DNA from: Caulobacter soli
GTDB taxonomy: Bacteria > Pseudomonadota > Alphaproteobacteria > Caulobacterales > Caulobacteraceae
Assembly: GCF_011045195.1 (NCBI RefSeq)
Contig: NZ_CP049199.1
Coordinates: 1,860,001 to 1,924,000, forward strand
Direction of reading: 5' to 3'
Length of the DNA: 64,000 bases
Shown here in pieces: positions 1-8,907 of the stretch. Made by a program: the position numbers and the translations under genes. The notes beneath the pieces were generated by a model. The model saw nothing but the letters and a program-made list of their open reading frames with translations, was not told the DNA's origin and did not search any database. Every line of letters begins with the position of its first letter. Within the stretch, counting starts at the first letter, position 1.

Positions 1-187
1 GCGCGCCCTGTCGTCGGATCAAACCGCCAGTGTGGCGTTAAGGTTCCGCATGGAAAATAAAGAACCATAAGCGGTCTGAACCGTTCGCCTCCCACGATAC
101 TGGCGTTGACGAGCCTGGATCGTGACGGCCATTTGAAAGTACGCGGACTGGCCGCGTACGAGCGTGCGGCGAGACCTTTCGACGGTG

Positions 188-1681
188 ATGAAGTCCTGGA
201 CCAAACGTGACGCACTGCTTGGCGGTGCGCTTTCGCTTTTCTCGTTTTCTTCCGCTCTCGCGCAGATCCAGAATTCGCCTGTCGTGCGGGTTCCTCAGCA
301 GCCGGCCTCGCCGCCGCCAACCAGCGTGGTGCTGCGTTCCGATCAGGTGGATTTGCTGGTCCGGACGCTGAACCAGGCTCACACCCACGGCTTCGAGCCG
401 ATCGCCTTCGCGCCCGACGCCATCCTGCCGCAGCTGAACGCCCGCGACGGCGGCGCGCGCCAGGCTGGCCAGGCCCAGCTGATCGCCCTGACCTTGCGCT
501 ACGCCAAGGCCGTGCGCACCGGGCGCCTGACGCCGGACGGTTTTCTCACCGACTGGGGCCTGCGCCCCTTGCCCTACGATCCGGGTCCCGACTTCGTGCA
601 GGCGGCCGCCCAGGATCGCCTGGGCCCGTGGCTGGACAGCCTGCCGCCGCCCTATACCGGCTACCAGACCCTGCGGAGGGGCCTGGCGACCTATCGCGAT
701 CTCGCCGCCAAGGGGGGCTGGAAGCCCATCGCGGCGGGCGAGGCGCTGAAGCTGGGCGCGACCGGCGATCCGCGCATCGCCGCGCTGGAGGCCCGGCTGG
801 CGGTCGAGGACGCGACGGTGGCCGTCGACAAGGCCGCAGTGTTCGACGAGGCGCTGCAACAGGCCCTGATGCGCGCCCAGAAGCGCTTTGGCCTCAATCC
901 CGACGGCGGCCTGGGCCCGGCGACGCTGACCGCGCTGAACGTTCCCGTCGAGCGCCGGATCGACCAGATCCTGGCCAATATGGAGCGTTGGCGCTGGCTG
1001 CCGCAGCAGCTGCCGGCCGACCGCATCCAGGTCAACATCGCCGCCGCCGTGATGAGCGTCTTCCACGACGACGCCCCGAACCTGACCATGCGGGCGGTGA
1101 CCGGGCGGCCGGGCGACGAGACGCCGATGCTGCAGTCGACGATCCACTCGATCGTGCTCAATCCGCCCTGGAACGTGCCCGCCGGCATCGCCGCCAAGGA
1201 GCTGTGGCCCAAGCAGCGGGCCAATCCGCGCTATTTCGCCAACAACGACTTCATCGTCATTCCCACCGGCGACGGCGGATCGCGCCTGCAGCAGAAGGCC
1301 GGACCCAAGGCCGCCCTGGGCCTGGTGAAGTTCGACTTCGACAACCCCTACGGCGTCTATCTGCACGACACGCCCAGCCGCTCGAAGTTCGCCAGCTTCA
1401 GCCGCCTGGCCAGCCACGGCTGCGTGCGCCTGGAAAAGCCGATCCCGCTGGCCAAGCAGCTGCTGGCCACCAATCCCGACTGGCAGCCGGACGTGGTCGA
1501 CGCGACCATCGCCTCGGGCAAGACCGTGCGCGCGCAACTGGGCCAGCCCATCGCCGTATTTCTGCTCTACTGGACGGCCTACATGACGCCAGATGGGCAG
1601 ATGAACTTCCGCGATGATCCCTATGGCTGGGACAAGGTGCTGGTGCAGCGTATTGCCGCATCGGGTCCTGGCTCAGCTTGA
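188..1681 (+). CDS. L,D-transpeptidase (YcbB/LdtD-like, YkuD domain)
   Basis: Predicted periplasmic enzyme that makes 3-3 cross-links in peptidoglycan. The protein (497 residues from this start) begins with a signal peptide ending near SSALAQ. It has a peptidoglycan-binding-like helical segment around residues 220-255 (KRFGLNPDGGLGPATL) and a YkuD catalytic domain carrying SHGCVRLE, with Cys412 as the expected nucleophile and an upstream YLHDTP histidine. This order is that of the YcbB family, larger than the minimal YkuD enzymes. An in-frame GTG at 164 would add eight residues; ATG at 188 is preferred because it starts directly with the basic end of the signal peptide. The 187 bases before it hold nothing else I recognise. 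Confidence 0.9.
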   Translation: MKSWTKRDALLGGALSLFSFSSALAQIQNSPVVRVPQQPASPPPTSVVLRSDQVDLLVRTLNQAHTHGFEPIAFAPDAILPQLNARDGGARQAGQAQLIALTLRYAKAVRTGRLTPDGFLTDWGLRPLPYDPGPDFVQAAAQDRLGPWLDSLPPPYTGYQTLRRGLATYRDLAAKGGWKPIAAGEALKLGATGDPRIAALEARLAVEDATVAVDKAAVFDEALQQALMRAQKRFGLNPDGGLGPATLTALNVPVERRIDQILANMERWRWLPQQLPADRIQVNIAAAVMSVFHDDAPNLTMRAVTGRPGDETPMLQSTIHSIVLNPPWNVPAGIAAKELWPKQRANPRYFANNDFIVIPTGDGGSRLQQKAGPKAALGLVKFDFDNPYGVYLHDTPSRSKFASFSRLASHGCVRLEKPIPLAKQLLATNPDWQPDVVDATIASGKTVRAQLGQPIAVFLLYWTAYMTPDGQMNFRDDPYGWDKVLVQRIAASGPGSA

Positions 1682-1862
1682 CCCAGGGTCCCGCGTAAGG
1701 CCTCTTCCCCGTCATCAGCCTTTTCGTTTCGGCCGGCCTTCCTCCGCGAAGGTGGTGGCGGTTTCGTAAAGACTCTGGCGTTTTAGTGATCGCGTGAGGG
1801 TCGCCAAGTGCGGTGATCCGGCCTTCCGGCGTCGCGCGAGGTCAGTCCGGGGAAGCGTAACC

Positions 1863-2540
1863 ATGATCGAACGACGCAAGCTTTTGGGGCTTGGCCTCGG
1901 CGTGCTCGGCGCGAGCGCGGTCGGGCCGATGGCGGCCTTCGCCCAGTCGAAGCTGGGGATCTCCGATCCCATCGCCGATCTTCTGCAGCGGCAGTCCGAT
2001 CTGCCTGAAGGAATGCCGGCCGAGGATCTTTCGTTCCCGGCCGCGCCCGTCGCCGCTCCGGTTTCGCAGGTTCGCCCGGCCTCGCACGGCCCCCGCTGGC
2101 TGAAGCTGCACAACATCCACACCCAGGAAAAGCTGGAAGCGGTCTATTACGAGAAGGGCGAGTACGTGCCCGACGCGGTCCAGGCGCTGGACAAGGTGCT
2201 GCGCGACTATCGCACCGGCGACGTCTATTCGATGCACCCGGAGCTGTTCGACACGCTCTCGACCCTGGCCGAGAAGACCGAGACCAAGTCGCACTTCCAG
2301 GTGATCTCCGGCTACCGCTCGCCCAAGACCAACGCGATGTTGCACGAACGCAGCGGTCAGGTCGCCAAACGCAGCCTGCACATGGACGGCAAGGCGATGG
2401 ATGTCTATCTGGAGGACGTCGCTCTGGATCGACTGCGGGCCGCGGCCCTGGATCTCGGACGCGGTGGTGTGGGTTATTACCCCGTCAGCAATTTCGTCCA
2501 CGTCGACGTCGGACCCGTCCGGCGTTGGTCCGGCTCCTGA
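1863..2540 (+). CDS. DUF882 family, M15-like murein peptidase (YcbK type)
   Basis: Predicted exported zinc peptidase acting on cell-wall peptides. The 225-residue protein opens with a twin-arginine-like signal (IERRKLLGLG, cleavage near AAFAQ). The C-terminal half carries the DUF882/M15 signature: SGYRSPKTN, then SLHMDGKAMD (His173 and Asp180) and FVHVDVG (His213), the likely metal ligands. Upstream in-frame starts exist from 1794, but only the ATG at 1863 leaves a proper signal sequence. Placement just after an L,D-transpeptidase supports a role in wall remodelling. Substrate and cleavage site cannot be told from sequence. Confidence 0.85.
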   Translation: MIERRKLLGLGLGVLGASAVGPMAAFAQSKLGISDPIADLLQRQSDLPEGMPAEDLSFPAAPVAAPVSQVRPASHGPRWLKLHNIHTQEKLEAVYYEKGEYVPDAVQALDKVLRDYRTGDVYSMHPELFDTLSTLAEKTETKSHFQVISGYRSPKTNAMLHERSGQVAKRSLHMDGKAMDVYLEDVALDRLRAAALDLGRGGVGYYPVSNFVHVDVGPVRRWSGS

Positions 2541-2569
2541 GAGGGCCGCAGATTTAGAGGATAGCCCGG

Positions 2570-2917
2570 ATGGCCAAGGCCGAACGCAAGAGCAACCCGT
2601 TCGGATGGATTCTCCTGGGCGCCCTGGTCGGGGCCATCGCCACCGCCGGCGTGCTGTTGATGGCCAGCTCGATGAGCTTCGACCGCGGCTACGAAGACGG
2701 CCCGACCGAGATCCGCACGGCCGCCGATGACGCCGCCACCGCTGCCGCCACGCGTCCGACCCCGGTGGCCACCGCCGCCAAGCCCGAAGCGCCGCCGCCC
2801 GCCGCCGTCGTTCCGGCGCCCGCCGCCGTCCAGACGCCGGTCGACGCCCAGATGGCCGACGACGCCGCCGCCGCCGGCATGACCTCGCGGGCCGAGCAAG
2901 AGCATCCGACGAACTAG
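2570..2917 (+). CDS. small single-pass membrane protein, Ala/Pro-rich, unknown function
   Basis: 115 residues. A short basic N-terminus is followed by one hydrophobic segment (about residues 12-32, WILLGALVGAIATAGVLLM) and then a low-complexity Ala/Pro/Thr tail, probably periplasmic. I do not recognise a family. It starts 29 bases after the DUF882 gene, so the two are probably co-transcribed, and it ends just before a strong hairpin terminator. Codon use is like its neighbours. The composition could also inflate a spurious ORF, but the membrane segment, spacing and terminator argue for a real gene. Confidence 0.65.
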   Translation: MAKAERKSNPFGWILLGALVGAIATAGVLLMASSMSFDRGYEDGPTEIRTAADDAATAAATRPTPVATAAKPEAPPPAAVVPAPAAVQTPVDAQMADDAAAAGMTSRAEQEHPTN

Positions 2918-2941
2918 GAACCCCGTCCGTTCCACAAAGAA

Positions 2942-2969
2942 AAAGGCCCCGGATCGCTCCGGGGCCTTT
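2942..2969. terminator. bidirectional intrinsic terminator
   Basis: Perfect 12-bp stem (AAAGGCCCCGGA, loop TCGC, TCCGGGGCCTTT). It lies between the converging membrane-protein gene and pstS. Read on the minus strand it is followed by TTTTTCTTT, so it should end pstS transcripts; on the plus strand the T tract is shorter. Confidence 0.85.
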
Positions 2970-2991
2970 CCTGTTTCCGGCGTCGAACGTC

Positions 2992-4032
2992 TTACGACTT
3001 CGGCGCGGCCATCGGCGGCAGCTTGCCGGCGGCGGCCTTGACGGCCTCGTGCTGGGCCGGGGGCAGGGGGATCAGGCCGCGGCCTTGCAGATAGCCGCCA
3101 CGACCGGTCGCCGAGTCGGACACGAATTCGGCGATGAATTCCTTCAGGCCCGGGGTCACCCCGACCTGGTCCTTCTTGACGTAGATGTAGAGCGAGCGCG
3201 ACAGCGGGTACTGGCCGCTGGCGATCGTCTGGGCGTTCGGCTTCACGCCGTTGATGGCCGCGCCCTTGATCTTGTTGCCGTTCTCTTCGAGGAAGCTGTA
3301 GCCGAACACGCCCAGGGCGCCCGGGGTCTTCTCGATGGTGCCGACGATGGCGTTGTCGTTCTCGCCGGCGTCAACCCAGCCGCCGTCCGTGCGCAGCGGA
3401 TCGACCTTGGCCTTGAAGGCCTTCTCGTCGCTCTCGGCCAGCGACTTGGCGGTCGGGAACTTCTTGGCGCCGTTCTCGATGGCCAGCTCGACGAAGGCGT
3501 CGCGGGTGCCCGAGGTGGGCGGGGGGCCGTAGACCAGGATGCGGTTGGCCGGCAGGCCGGCGCCGATGTCCTTCCAGGTCTTGTAGGGGTTGGCCACGAA
3601 CTGGCCGCCGCGCAGGGCGTTCTGGGCCAGGCCCAGATACAGGTGCTCGATCTTGAAGTTGTAGTCGGGCGAGGACTTGTCCATGGCCACGACGATGCCG
3701 TCGAAGCCGATCTTCAGCTCGACGATGTTGTTGACGCCCTTGGACTTGCAGGCCTCGAACTCGGACTTCTTCATCGGACGCGAGGCGTTGGCGATGTCGG
3801 GGAACTTCTCGCCCAGGCCGCCGCAGAACATCTTGATGCCGCCGCCGGTGCCGAGGCTCTCGATCTTGGGCGCCTTCTTGCCGGTCTTCTTGGCGAAGTT
3901 CTCGGCGGTGCGGGTGGAGAAGGGGAAAACGGTCGAGGAGCCGGCGGCCCAGACATAGTCACGGGCGGCGTGGGCGCTGGATGCGCCAGCCAGCAGGCCA
4001 AGCGCGGCGGTGGCTCCGAGCAGGGTCTTCAT
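2992..4032 (-). CDS. pstS: phosphate ABC transporter periplasmic binding protein PstS
   Basis: Binds inorganic phosphate for the Pst importer. The 346-residue protein has a signal peptide (MKTLLGATAALGLLAGASSAHA) and the PstS motifs AAGSSTVFPF near the mature N-terminus, SLGTGGGIKMFC and PPPTSGTRDAF. An upstream in-frame ATG at 4041 exists, but the AGGA ribosome site lies almost against it; the ATG at 4032 has the proper distance. pstC, pstA and pstB are not in the window, so the gene is separate from the permease operon here. A Pho box upstream indicates phosphate-starvation control. Confidence 0.93.
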   Translation of the reverse strand: MKTLLGATAALGLLAGASSAHAARDYVWAAGSSTVFPFSTRTAENFAKKTGKKAPKIESLGTGGGIKMFCGGLGEKFPDIANASRPMKKSEFEACKSKGVNNIVELKIGFDGIVVAMDKSSPDYNFKIEHLYLGLAQNALRGGQFVANPYKTWKDIGAGLPANRILVYGPPPTSGTRDAFVELAIENGAKKFPTAKSLAESDEKAFKAKVDPLRTDGGWVDAGENDNAIVGTIEKTPGALGVFGYSFLEENGNKIKGAAINGVKPNAQTIASGQYPLSRSLYIYVKKDQVGVTPGLKEFIAEFVSDSATGRGGYLQGRGLIPLPPAQHEAVKAAAGKLPPMAAPKS

Positions 4033-4110
4033 TGGGGGCATTTCCTACTTTTTTGAGGGGGCAAGAAGGAGAATGTAGACGCAACTCTACGTTCCATGCT
4101 CCCGTCATTT

Positions 4111-4139
4111 GTCACAATTTGGCGACAGATTTGCGACGG
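4111..4139 (-). promoter_or_regulatory. Pho box (three 11-bp phased repeats)
   Basis: On the minus strand, in the direction of pstS, the repeats are CCGTCGC-AAAT, CTGTCGC-CAAA and TTGTGAC. Seven-base units with four-base spacers match the established Pho box layout (CTGTCAT units with AT-rich spacers) bound by PhoB. It sits about 80-107 bases upstream of the pstS start, between arsC and pstS. Confidence 0.75.
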
Positions 4140-4169
4140 ATTCCGTTCACGGACGATCTTGCCTGCGCG

Positions 4170-4526
4170 CTACAGCAGGTCCAGCACCCGTTCCTTGGGC
4201 CGACAAAGCGCCACGCCCTTGGGCGTCGCCACGATCGGACGCTCCACCAGGATCGGGTGGGCGACCATGGCGTCCAGGATCGCATCGTCGGAGACGTCGG
4301 GGGCGGTCAGCCCCAGTTCCTCGGCCGGCGTGCCGCGCACGCGCAGCCAGTCGCGCGGCGTGACGTGGCCCTGCGCCATCAGCTCGGCCAGCTGCTGCCG
4401 GGTCCAGGGGCGCTTCAGATACTCCACCACCGACGGCTCGTGGCCCGCTTCACGGATCATGGCCAGCACGTTGCGCGAGGTGCCGCAGCCCGGGTTGTGG
4501 AAGATGGTGATGGGAAAGTCGGTCAT
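4170..4526 (-). CDS. arsC: arsenate reductase, ArsC glutaredoxin-like family
   Basis: Predicted cytosolic reductase of arsenate to arsenite with glutathione/glutaredoxin. At 118 residues it has the family's usual length. The active-site loop is HNPGCGTSRN with Cys14, and the C-terminal arginines LRVRGTP, HPILVERPIV and RPKERV correspond to the oxyanion-binding arginines. It lies upstream of pstS in the same direction, with the pstS Pho box in the gap. That pairing makes sense because arsenate enters through phosphate transporters. The alternative is a YffB/Spx-like member, but the second and third arginine blocks favour ArsC. No arsR or efflux gene is adjacent. Confidence 0.88.
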   Translation of the reverse strand: MTDFPITIFHNPGCGTSRNVLAMIREAGHEPSVVEYLKRPWTRQQLAELMAQGHVTPRDWLRVRGTPAEELGLTAPDVSDDAILDAMVAHPILVERPIVATPKGVALCRPKERVLDLL

Positions 4527-4655
4527 GATCGCGGTGAACCAGTCGGCGAAGGCTCTGTAAAGAGCCGGCGCGTCATCCCGCCGCGCCTGGCTCCATGGTC
4601 AAGTCAACCAAGCGGCAACCCTGAGCCGGCATGCTCACGCCCGAGAGGTGTTCCC

Positions 4656-4808
4656 ATGTCCGCTTATTCCACGTTGCGCAGCCTTGCCTTCATGTCGGTG
4701 ATCACCTGCGGCCTGATCACGGCCGGCTGGAACGGCGCCCGGAATCTGGGATGGTCGCACGACCAGGACCGCGGCGATGTGATCTGGGTCAATACCGACC
4801 ACCGCTGA
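4656..4808 (+). CDS. 50-residue membrane-associated small protein, unknown
   Basis: A short ORF with a purine-rich ribosome site (GAGAGGTG) six bases before the ATG. It encodes one hydrophobic segment (about residues 8-24) and a polar C-terminal tail ending in NTDHR. I recognise no family. Support comes from the well-placed ribosome site and the sensible membrane-protein composition; overlapping frames are less convincing. The following 258 bases up to the TonB receptor contain only the palindrome at 4935-4954. Confidence 0.45.
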   Translation: MSAYSTLRSLAFMSVITCGLITAGWNGARNLGWSHDQDRGDVIWVNTDHR

Positions 4809-4934
4809 CGCCCGCGCGCCGAACGGCGGGTCAAGTCGCAACGCTTTTGGCGGCTCCTTGTGCGCGGTGGATCAAGTTTCTTGACCTTCGCCGTGCGGAA
4901 AGAGCCGTTGGCTGAGCAAAAAGCACGCGCTGGC

Positions 4935-4954
4935 GACATTTCGTTCAAAATGTC
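4935..4954. promoter_or_regulatory. palindrome upstream of TonB receptor, possible operator
   Basis: GACATTT, six bases, AAATGTC: a perfect 7-bp inverted repeat about 110 bases before the receptor start, in an otherwise featureless AT-richer patch. It could be an operator for the 5-13 kb operon. No regulator gene is adjacent, so the partner is unknown. Confidence 0.35.
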
Positions 4955-5066
4955 AGATGACGATCCCGTCAAGCGGCGGCGGCTGGGTGATGCTCGTTCT
5001 CAAGAGGCGTCGTCCTGGGGATAATCACCGCGGGTGATGGGCGCGACGGCCTCGAACGAGGACGTT

Positions 5067-7535
5067 ATGTCGAACCAACGGCTTTTGATGGCGGGCTCTT
5101 CCGTCGCTGTTCTGCTCGCTCTGTCCGTCGCCGCGTCGCCCAGCCACGCCTTCGCCGCCGATACGGCGGCGGATCCGGCTGCCGACGCTTCGACCGCCGT
5201 CGACGAGATCGTGGTCAAGGCGCGCGACAAGGCGGGCCTGATCGAGACCCGGCCCAACAATACGGTGTTCGGCATCGACAAACCGCTGCTGGAGACGCCG
5301 CGCTCGGCCAGCTTCGTCAGCGACACCACCCTGCAGCGCTACGGCATCGAGACCATCGACGGCCTGACCGCCGTCTCGCCGGGCACCTACACCGCCAGCT
5401 TCTACGGCGTGCCCGGCGCGCTGAACATTCGCGGCACCCTGGCCGAGAACTACTTCCGCGGCTTCAAGCGCATCGAGAACCGCGGCACCTATTCCACCCC
5501 GATCGGCGCGGCCGACCAGATCCAGATCGTGCGCGGTCCGCCGACCCCGATCTACGGCTCGGGCAAGGTGGGCGGCATGCTCAACTTCATTCCGAAGTCG
5601 GGCAAGAACGAGGGTGGCTATCTGAGCGAGCCGACCGGCGAGGTCACCGCCACCTACGGCTCGTACAACAAGAAGAACGCCACGGCCCAGGTCGGCCTGC
5701 CGGTGAACCTGGGTCCGGTGACGGGCGGCGTCTACGCCTATGGCGAGGTCGAGGACAGCCACAGCTTCTACAAGGGCATCTATCCGCGTCGCCAGACCGG
5801 CGAGATCTCGGCCGACTTCGACCTGGGCAACGGCTGGTCGACGGCGTTCGGCGGCATGAAGTACCACTCGGACGGCGACGTGCAGACGCCCGGCTGGAAC
5901 CGCCTGACCCAGACCCTGATCGACACCGGGACCTACACCACCGGCCGCGACACCAGCATCGTCGACAGCGACCACAACGGCCGCCTGACCCTGAACGAGA
6001 TCAGCGGCAACAGCGCCAATCCGTACTACTACGACCCGGCGTTCAAGCCGCTGTACCAGGCCTATTACGGCTTCTACAGCACCGACGCGGCTCACACGCT
6101 GGACACCGGCGTGGGCACGACCAAGCTGTCGCCGCGCACGGTCTATATCAGCCCGGCCGACTTCTCGAAGACCGACACCAACACGCTGTACTTCGACCTG
6201 GCCAAGGCCCTGTCGCCGAGCAGCACCATCAAGGCCCAGCTGTTCTACGACGACCAGGAAAACAAGCGCTTCGTCAGCTACGGCTACCCGGCCTGGTTCG
6301 ACAGCTCGGTCTGGGAAGCGCGCCTGACCTATAACTTCGAGAACGACTTCGCCGACGGCCTGGTCACGGCCAAGTCGTTCGTCGGCGCCTCGTACCGCGA
6401 CTTCTCGGGCCGCCGGCGCGAGAGCTACAACAGCGGCGTGATCGCTCTGGATCGCCGCGACATCGCCTACGGCGCGACGGCCACCGACATCATCGACAGC
6501 CCATTCACCACCGAGACCGGCGCCCTGGGCCTGGCCTGGGAGAACGACAACAAGTCCGACTGGCAACAGAAGGGCGTGTTCTTCATGACCGACGTCATGG
6601 TCGCCGAGAAGCTGAACCTGATGGTGGGCGGCCGCTGGGACGACTACGACGTCAAGTCCAACGACACCGGCGTGCTCAGCTACCAGATCGCCGGCGAGCA
6701 GAAGGCCAGCAAGGGCAAATTCACCTACACCGCCAGCGCCACCTACAAGGCTCCGGCGGGCCTGATGCCCTATATCACCTACGCCAAGGCCTCGGCCCTG
6801 GAGATGAGCCAGGCCGGCGACGTGGCCCCCAGCCTGGTCGCCGACGCCAGCGACGCCTGGCTGTCCAACAGCGACCTGGCCGAGGCCGGGGTGAAGTTCC
6901 AGTGGCTGAAGGGCACGCTGGTCGGCTCGCTGGCGGGCTATCGCCAGAACCGCACCCAGCTGACCGGCATCACCGGCACCCCGACCGGCACCCGCGCCAA
7001 GGGTGTGGAGCTCGAAATCCGCTGGCTGGCGTCGGAGCACTTCAGCTTCACGGCGACCGGCAACGCCCAGCACACCACGGTCAAGGGCCCGGACAACTCG
7101 TTCCAGTACATCCCGGCCTACACCGCCGGCGTCCCGGGCTCGCAAGCGTTCGGCGGCACCTATGTAGTCTGGGCGTTCAGCAGCCTGCCGGGCCGCGCGG
7201 GCGACTACGACTACACCCTGATCCCCAAGTCGGTGGTCAGCCTGTACGGCGCCTACACCAGCGACGATCATGACTGGGGCAAGGTCGGCGGCACGCTGGG
7301 CGTCACCCACGTGACCAAGACCGCCGGCACCGTGCAGAACGCGGTGACCTATCCGGCCTACTACGTCGCCAACGCCTCGGCCTACTACGAGTACGGGCCG
7401 TACACGGTGACGGCCAACATCGATAACCTGTTCGACAAGCTCTACTTCACGCCCGACGCCGACAGCTACGCCAACCTCGGCGCGCTGCCCAGCAAGGGCC
7501 GCGAGTGGCGCGTGACCCTGTCGCGCAAGTTCTAG
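5067..7535 (+). CDS. TonB-dependent outer-membrane receptor (siderophore-receptor type)
   Basis: 822-residue outer-membrane gated transporter. It has a signal peptide ending at SPSHAFA, a plug domain (DEIVVKARDK onward, FGIDKPLLETPRSASFVSD, GALNIRGT, IQIVRGPPTPIYGSGKVGGMLNFIP) and a beta-barrel ending in the outer-membrane signal WRVTLSRKF. The ATG at 5067 has GAGG upstream; the earlier in-frame ATG at 5034 does not precede a signal sequence. It heads a tight operon with an MFS transporter, a RutA-like monooxygenase and hydrolases. Although the plug resembles siderophore receptors, the context suggests it imports the organic substrate of that pathway. Confidence 0.9.
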   Translation: MSNQRLLMAGSSVAVLLALSVAASPSHAFAADTAADPAADASTAVDEIVVKARDKAGLIETRPNNTVFGIDKPLLETPRSASFVSDTTLQRYGIETIDGLTAVSPGTYTASFYGVPGALNIRGTLAENYFRGFKRIENRGTYSTPIGAADQIQIVRGPPTPIYGSGKVGGMLNFIPKSGKNEGGYLSEPTGEVTATYGSYNKKNATAQVGLPVNLGPVTGGVYAYGEVEDSHSFYKGIYPRRQTGEISADFDLGNGWSTAFGGMKYHSDGDVQTPGWNRLTQTLIDTGTYTTGRDTSIVDSDHNGRLTLNEISGNSANPYYYDPAFKPLYQAYYGFYSTDAAHTLDTGVGTTKLSPRTVYISPADFSKTDTNTLYFDLAKALSPSSTIKAQLFYDDQENKRFVSYGYPAWFDSSVWEARLTYNFENDFADGLVTAKSFVGASYRDFSGRRRESYNSGVIALDRRDIAYGATATDIIDSPFTTETGALGLAWENDNKSDWQQKGVFFMTDVMVAEKLNLMVGGRWDDYDVKSNDTGVLSYQIAGEQKASKGKFTYTASATYKAPAGLMPYITYAKASALEMSQAGDVAPSLVADASDAWLSNSDLAEAGVKFQWLKGTLVGSLAGYRQNRTQLTGITGTPTGTRAKGVELEIRWLASEHFSFTATGNAQHTTVKGPDNSFQYIPAYTAGVPGSQAFGGTYVVWAFSSLPGRAGDYDYTLIPKSVVSLYGAYTSDDHDWGKVGGTLGVTHVTKTAGTVQNAVTYPAYYVANASAYYEYGPYTVTANIDNLFDKLYFTPDADSYANLGALPSKGREWRVTLSRKF

Positions 7536-7596
7536 TTCCCCTCCCGCGCCCTTCGGTGACTAGGGGCGCGGGGTCCGCTTAAACATGGAGACTCCC

Positions 7597-8895
7597 ATGT
7601 CGACGACGATCCCGTGGAGATCCTGGCTGCTGCTCGGCGCGCTGAGCCTGCTGCTGTTTCTGATCACCGCCTCGACCTTCTCGTCGCTGGGCGTGGTGCT
7701 GCCGGCGATGATCAAGGAGCAGGGCTGGGGCTTTGGTCCCGCCTTCCTCGGCTTCACCTTCCTGGGCGCCTTCTGCGGGGCCTCGTCCAAGCTGCCGGCC
7801 ATCCTGATCCGCAAGATCGGGGTGCGCGGCACGATCATCGCCGGTTCGGCGGTGATGGTGGCGGGCTTTGCGTGCCTGGCCGCCTCGCCGGGCCTGGCGG
7901 TCTATCTGGTCGGCACGGCCCTGCTGGGCGTGGGCTACCAGATGATGGCCCTGATCCCCGGCACCCATGTGCTGTCGATGCTGTTCAAGAAGCGCGCCCT
8001 GCCGTTCGGGGTCTATTTCACCATCGGTTCGCTGGGCGGCGTGGTCGGTCCCTGGATGGCCGTGGAGGGCATGCACCTGGCCCATGGCGGCTGGCGTCCG
8101 TACTGGTGGGCTCAGGCCGTCGCCTCGATCGTGGTCGGCGCCCTGTGCGCGGCCCTGGTCGGCGGTCGCGCCTGGCTGGAAGCCGCCGCCGTCGAGACCG
8201 ACAAGGCCGTGGCCGAGGACATCCAGTCCGCCCCGGTCAACGCCAAGGTCTATCGCACCTTGGTCGACTGGACCGTCAAGGAAGCGATCCGTACCCCGCA
8301 GTTCTACGTGATCCTGGCCGCCTATTTCGCCCACCTGCTGGGCGGGGTGACCGCCGTCAGCCTGGCGCCGACCCATTTCAGCGAGCTGGGCGTGGTCTCG
8401 GCCGTGGCGGTCGCCGCCATCAGCCTGGAATCGCTGATGCAGGTGGTGGCCCGGATGGGCGGCGGCCTGCTGGGCGACCGGATCGACCCCCGCTGGCTGC
8501 TGGCTGGGGCCCAAGGGATGATGGCCGTCGGCCTCCTGGCCCTGGCCCACGCCACCACCTGGCCGCTGCTGATGCTGTTCGCCGTGGGCGTGGGCGTCGG
8601 GTTCGGCCTGACCGTGCTGGCCGTCAGCATCCTTCTGCTCAACTACTATGGCCGCAAGAACAACCTGGAGATCTTCTCGTTGATCTGCCTGGTGGGCGCG
8701 GTCTCGGCCCTGGGGCCGGTGGTCGGCGGCGTGATGCGCGACCAGCTGGGCAGCTTCGCGCCAACCTTCCAGGTGTGCGCCGCCATAATCGGCGTAATCT
8801 TCGTGGCGGCCTGCTTCATGCGGCCCCCGCGCAAGGCCACCCAAGTCGAGCCGGTCGCCGAACCGGTCCCTGATATGCTTCAAGACGCCGCGTAA
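7597..8895 (+). CDS. MFS transporter
   Basis: 432-residue inner-membrane protein with about twelve hydrophobic segments and a central hydrophilic loop around residues 190-230. It has typical major-facilitator small-residue helices but no motif that identifies a substrate. The ATG at 7597 has GGAG six bases upstream; an in-frame ATG at 7585 lacks a site. It lies 61 bases after the TonB receptor and 12 before the monooxygenase, so it probably moves the same compound from periplasm to cytoplasm once the receptor has brought it in. That role is inferred from context. Confidence 0.85.
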   Translation: MSTTIPWRSWLLLGALSLLLFLITASTFSSLGVVLPAMIKEQGWGFGPAFLGFTFLGAFCGASSKLPAILIRKIGVRGTIIAGSAVMVAGFACLAASPGLAVYLVGTALLGVGYQMMALIPGTHVLSMLFKKRALPFGVYFTIGSLGGVVGPWMAVEGMHLAHGGWRPYWWAQAVASIVVGALCAALVGGRAWLEAAAVETDKAVAEDIQSAPVNAKVYRTLVDWTVKEAIRTPQFYVILAAYFAHLLGGVTAVSLAPTHFSELGVVSAVAVAAISLESLMQVVARMGGGLLGDRIDPRWLLAGAQGMMAVGLLALAHATTWPLLMLFAVGVGVGFGLTVLAVSILLLNYYGRKNNLEIFSLICLVGAVSALGPVVGGVMRDQLGSFAPTFQVCAAIIGVIFVAACFMRPPRKATQVEPVAEPVPDMLQDAA

Positions 8896-8907
8896 GGAGG
8901 AGCCGCC

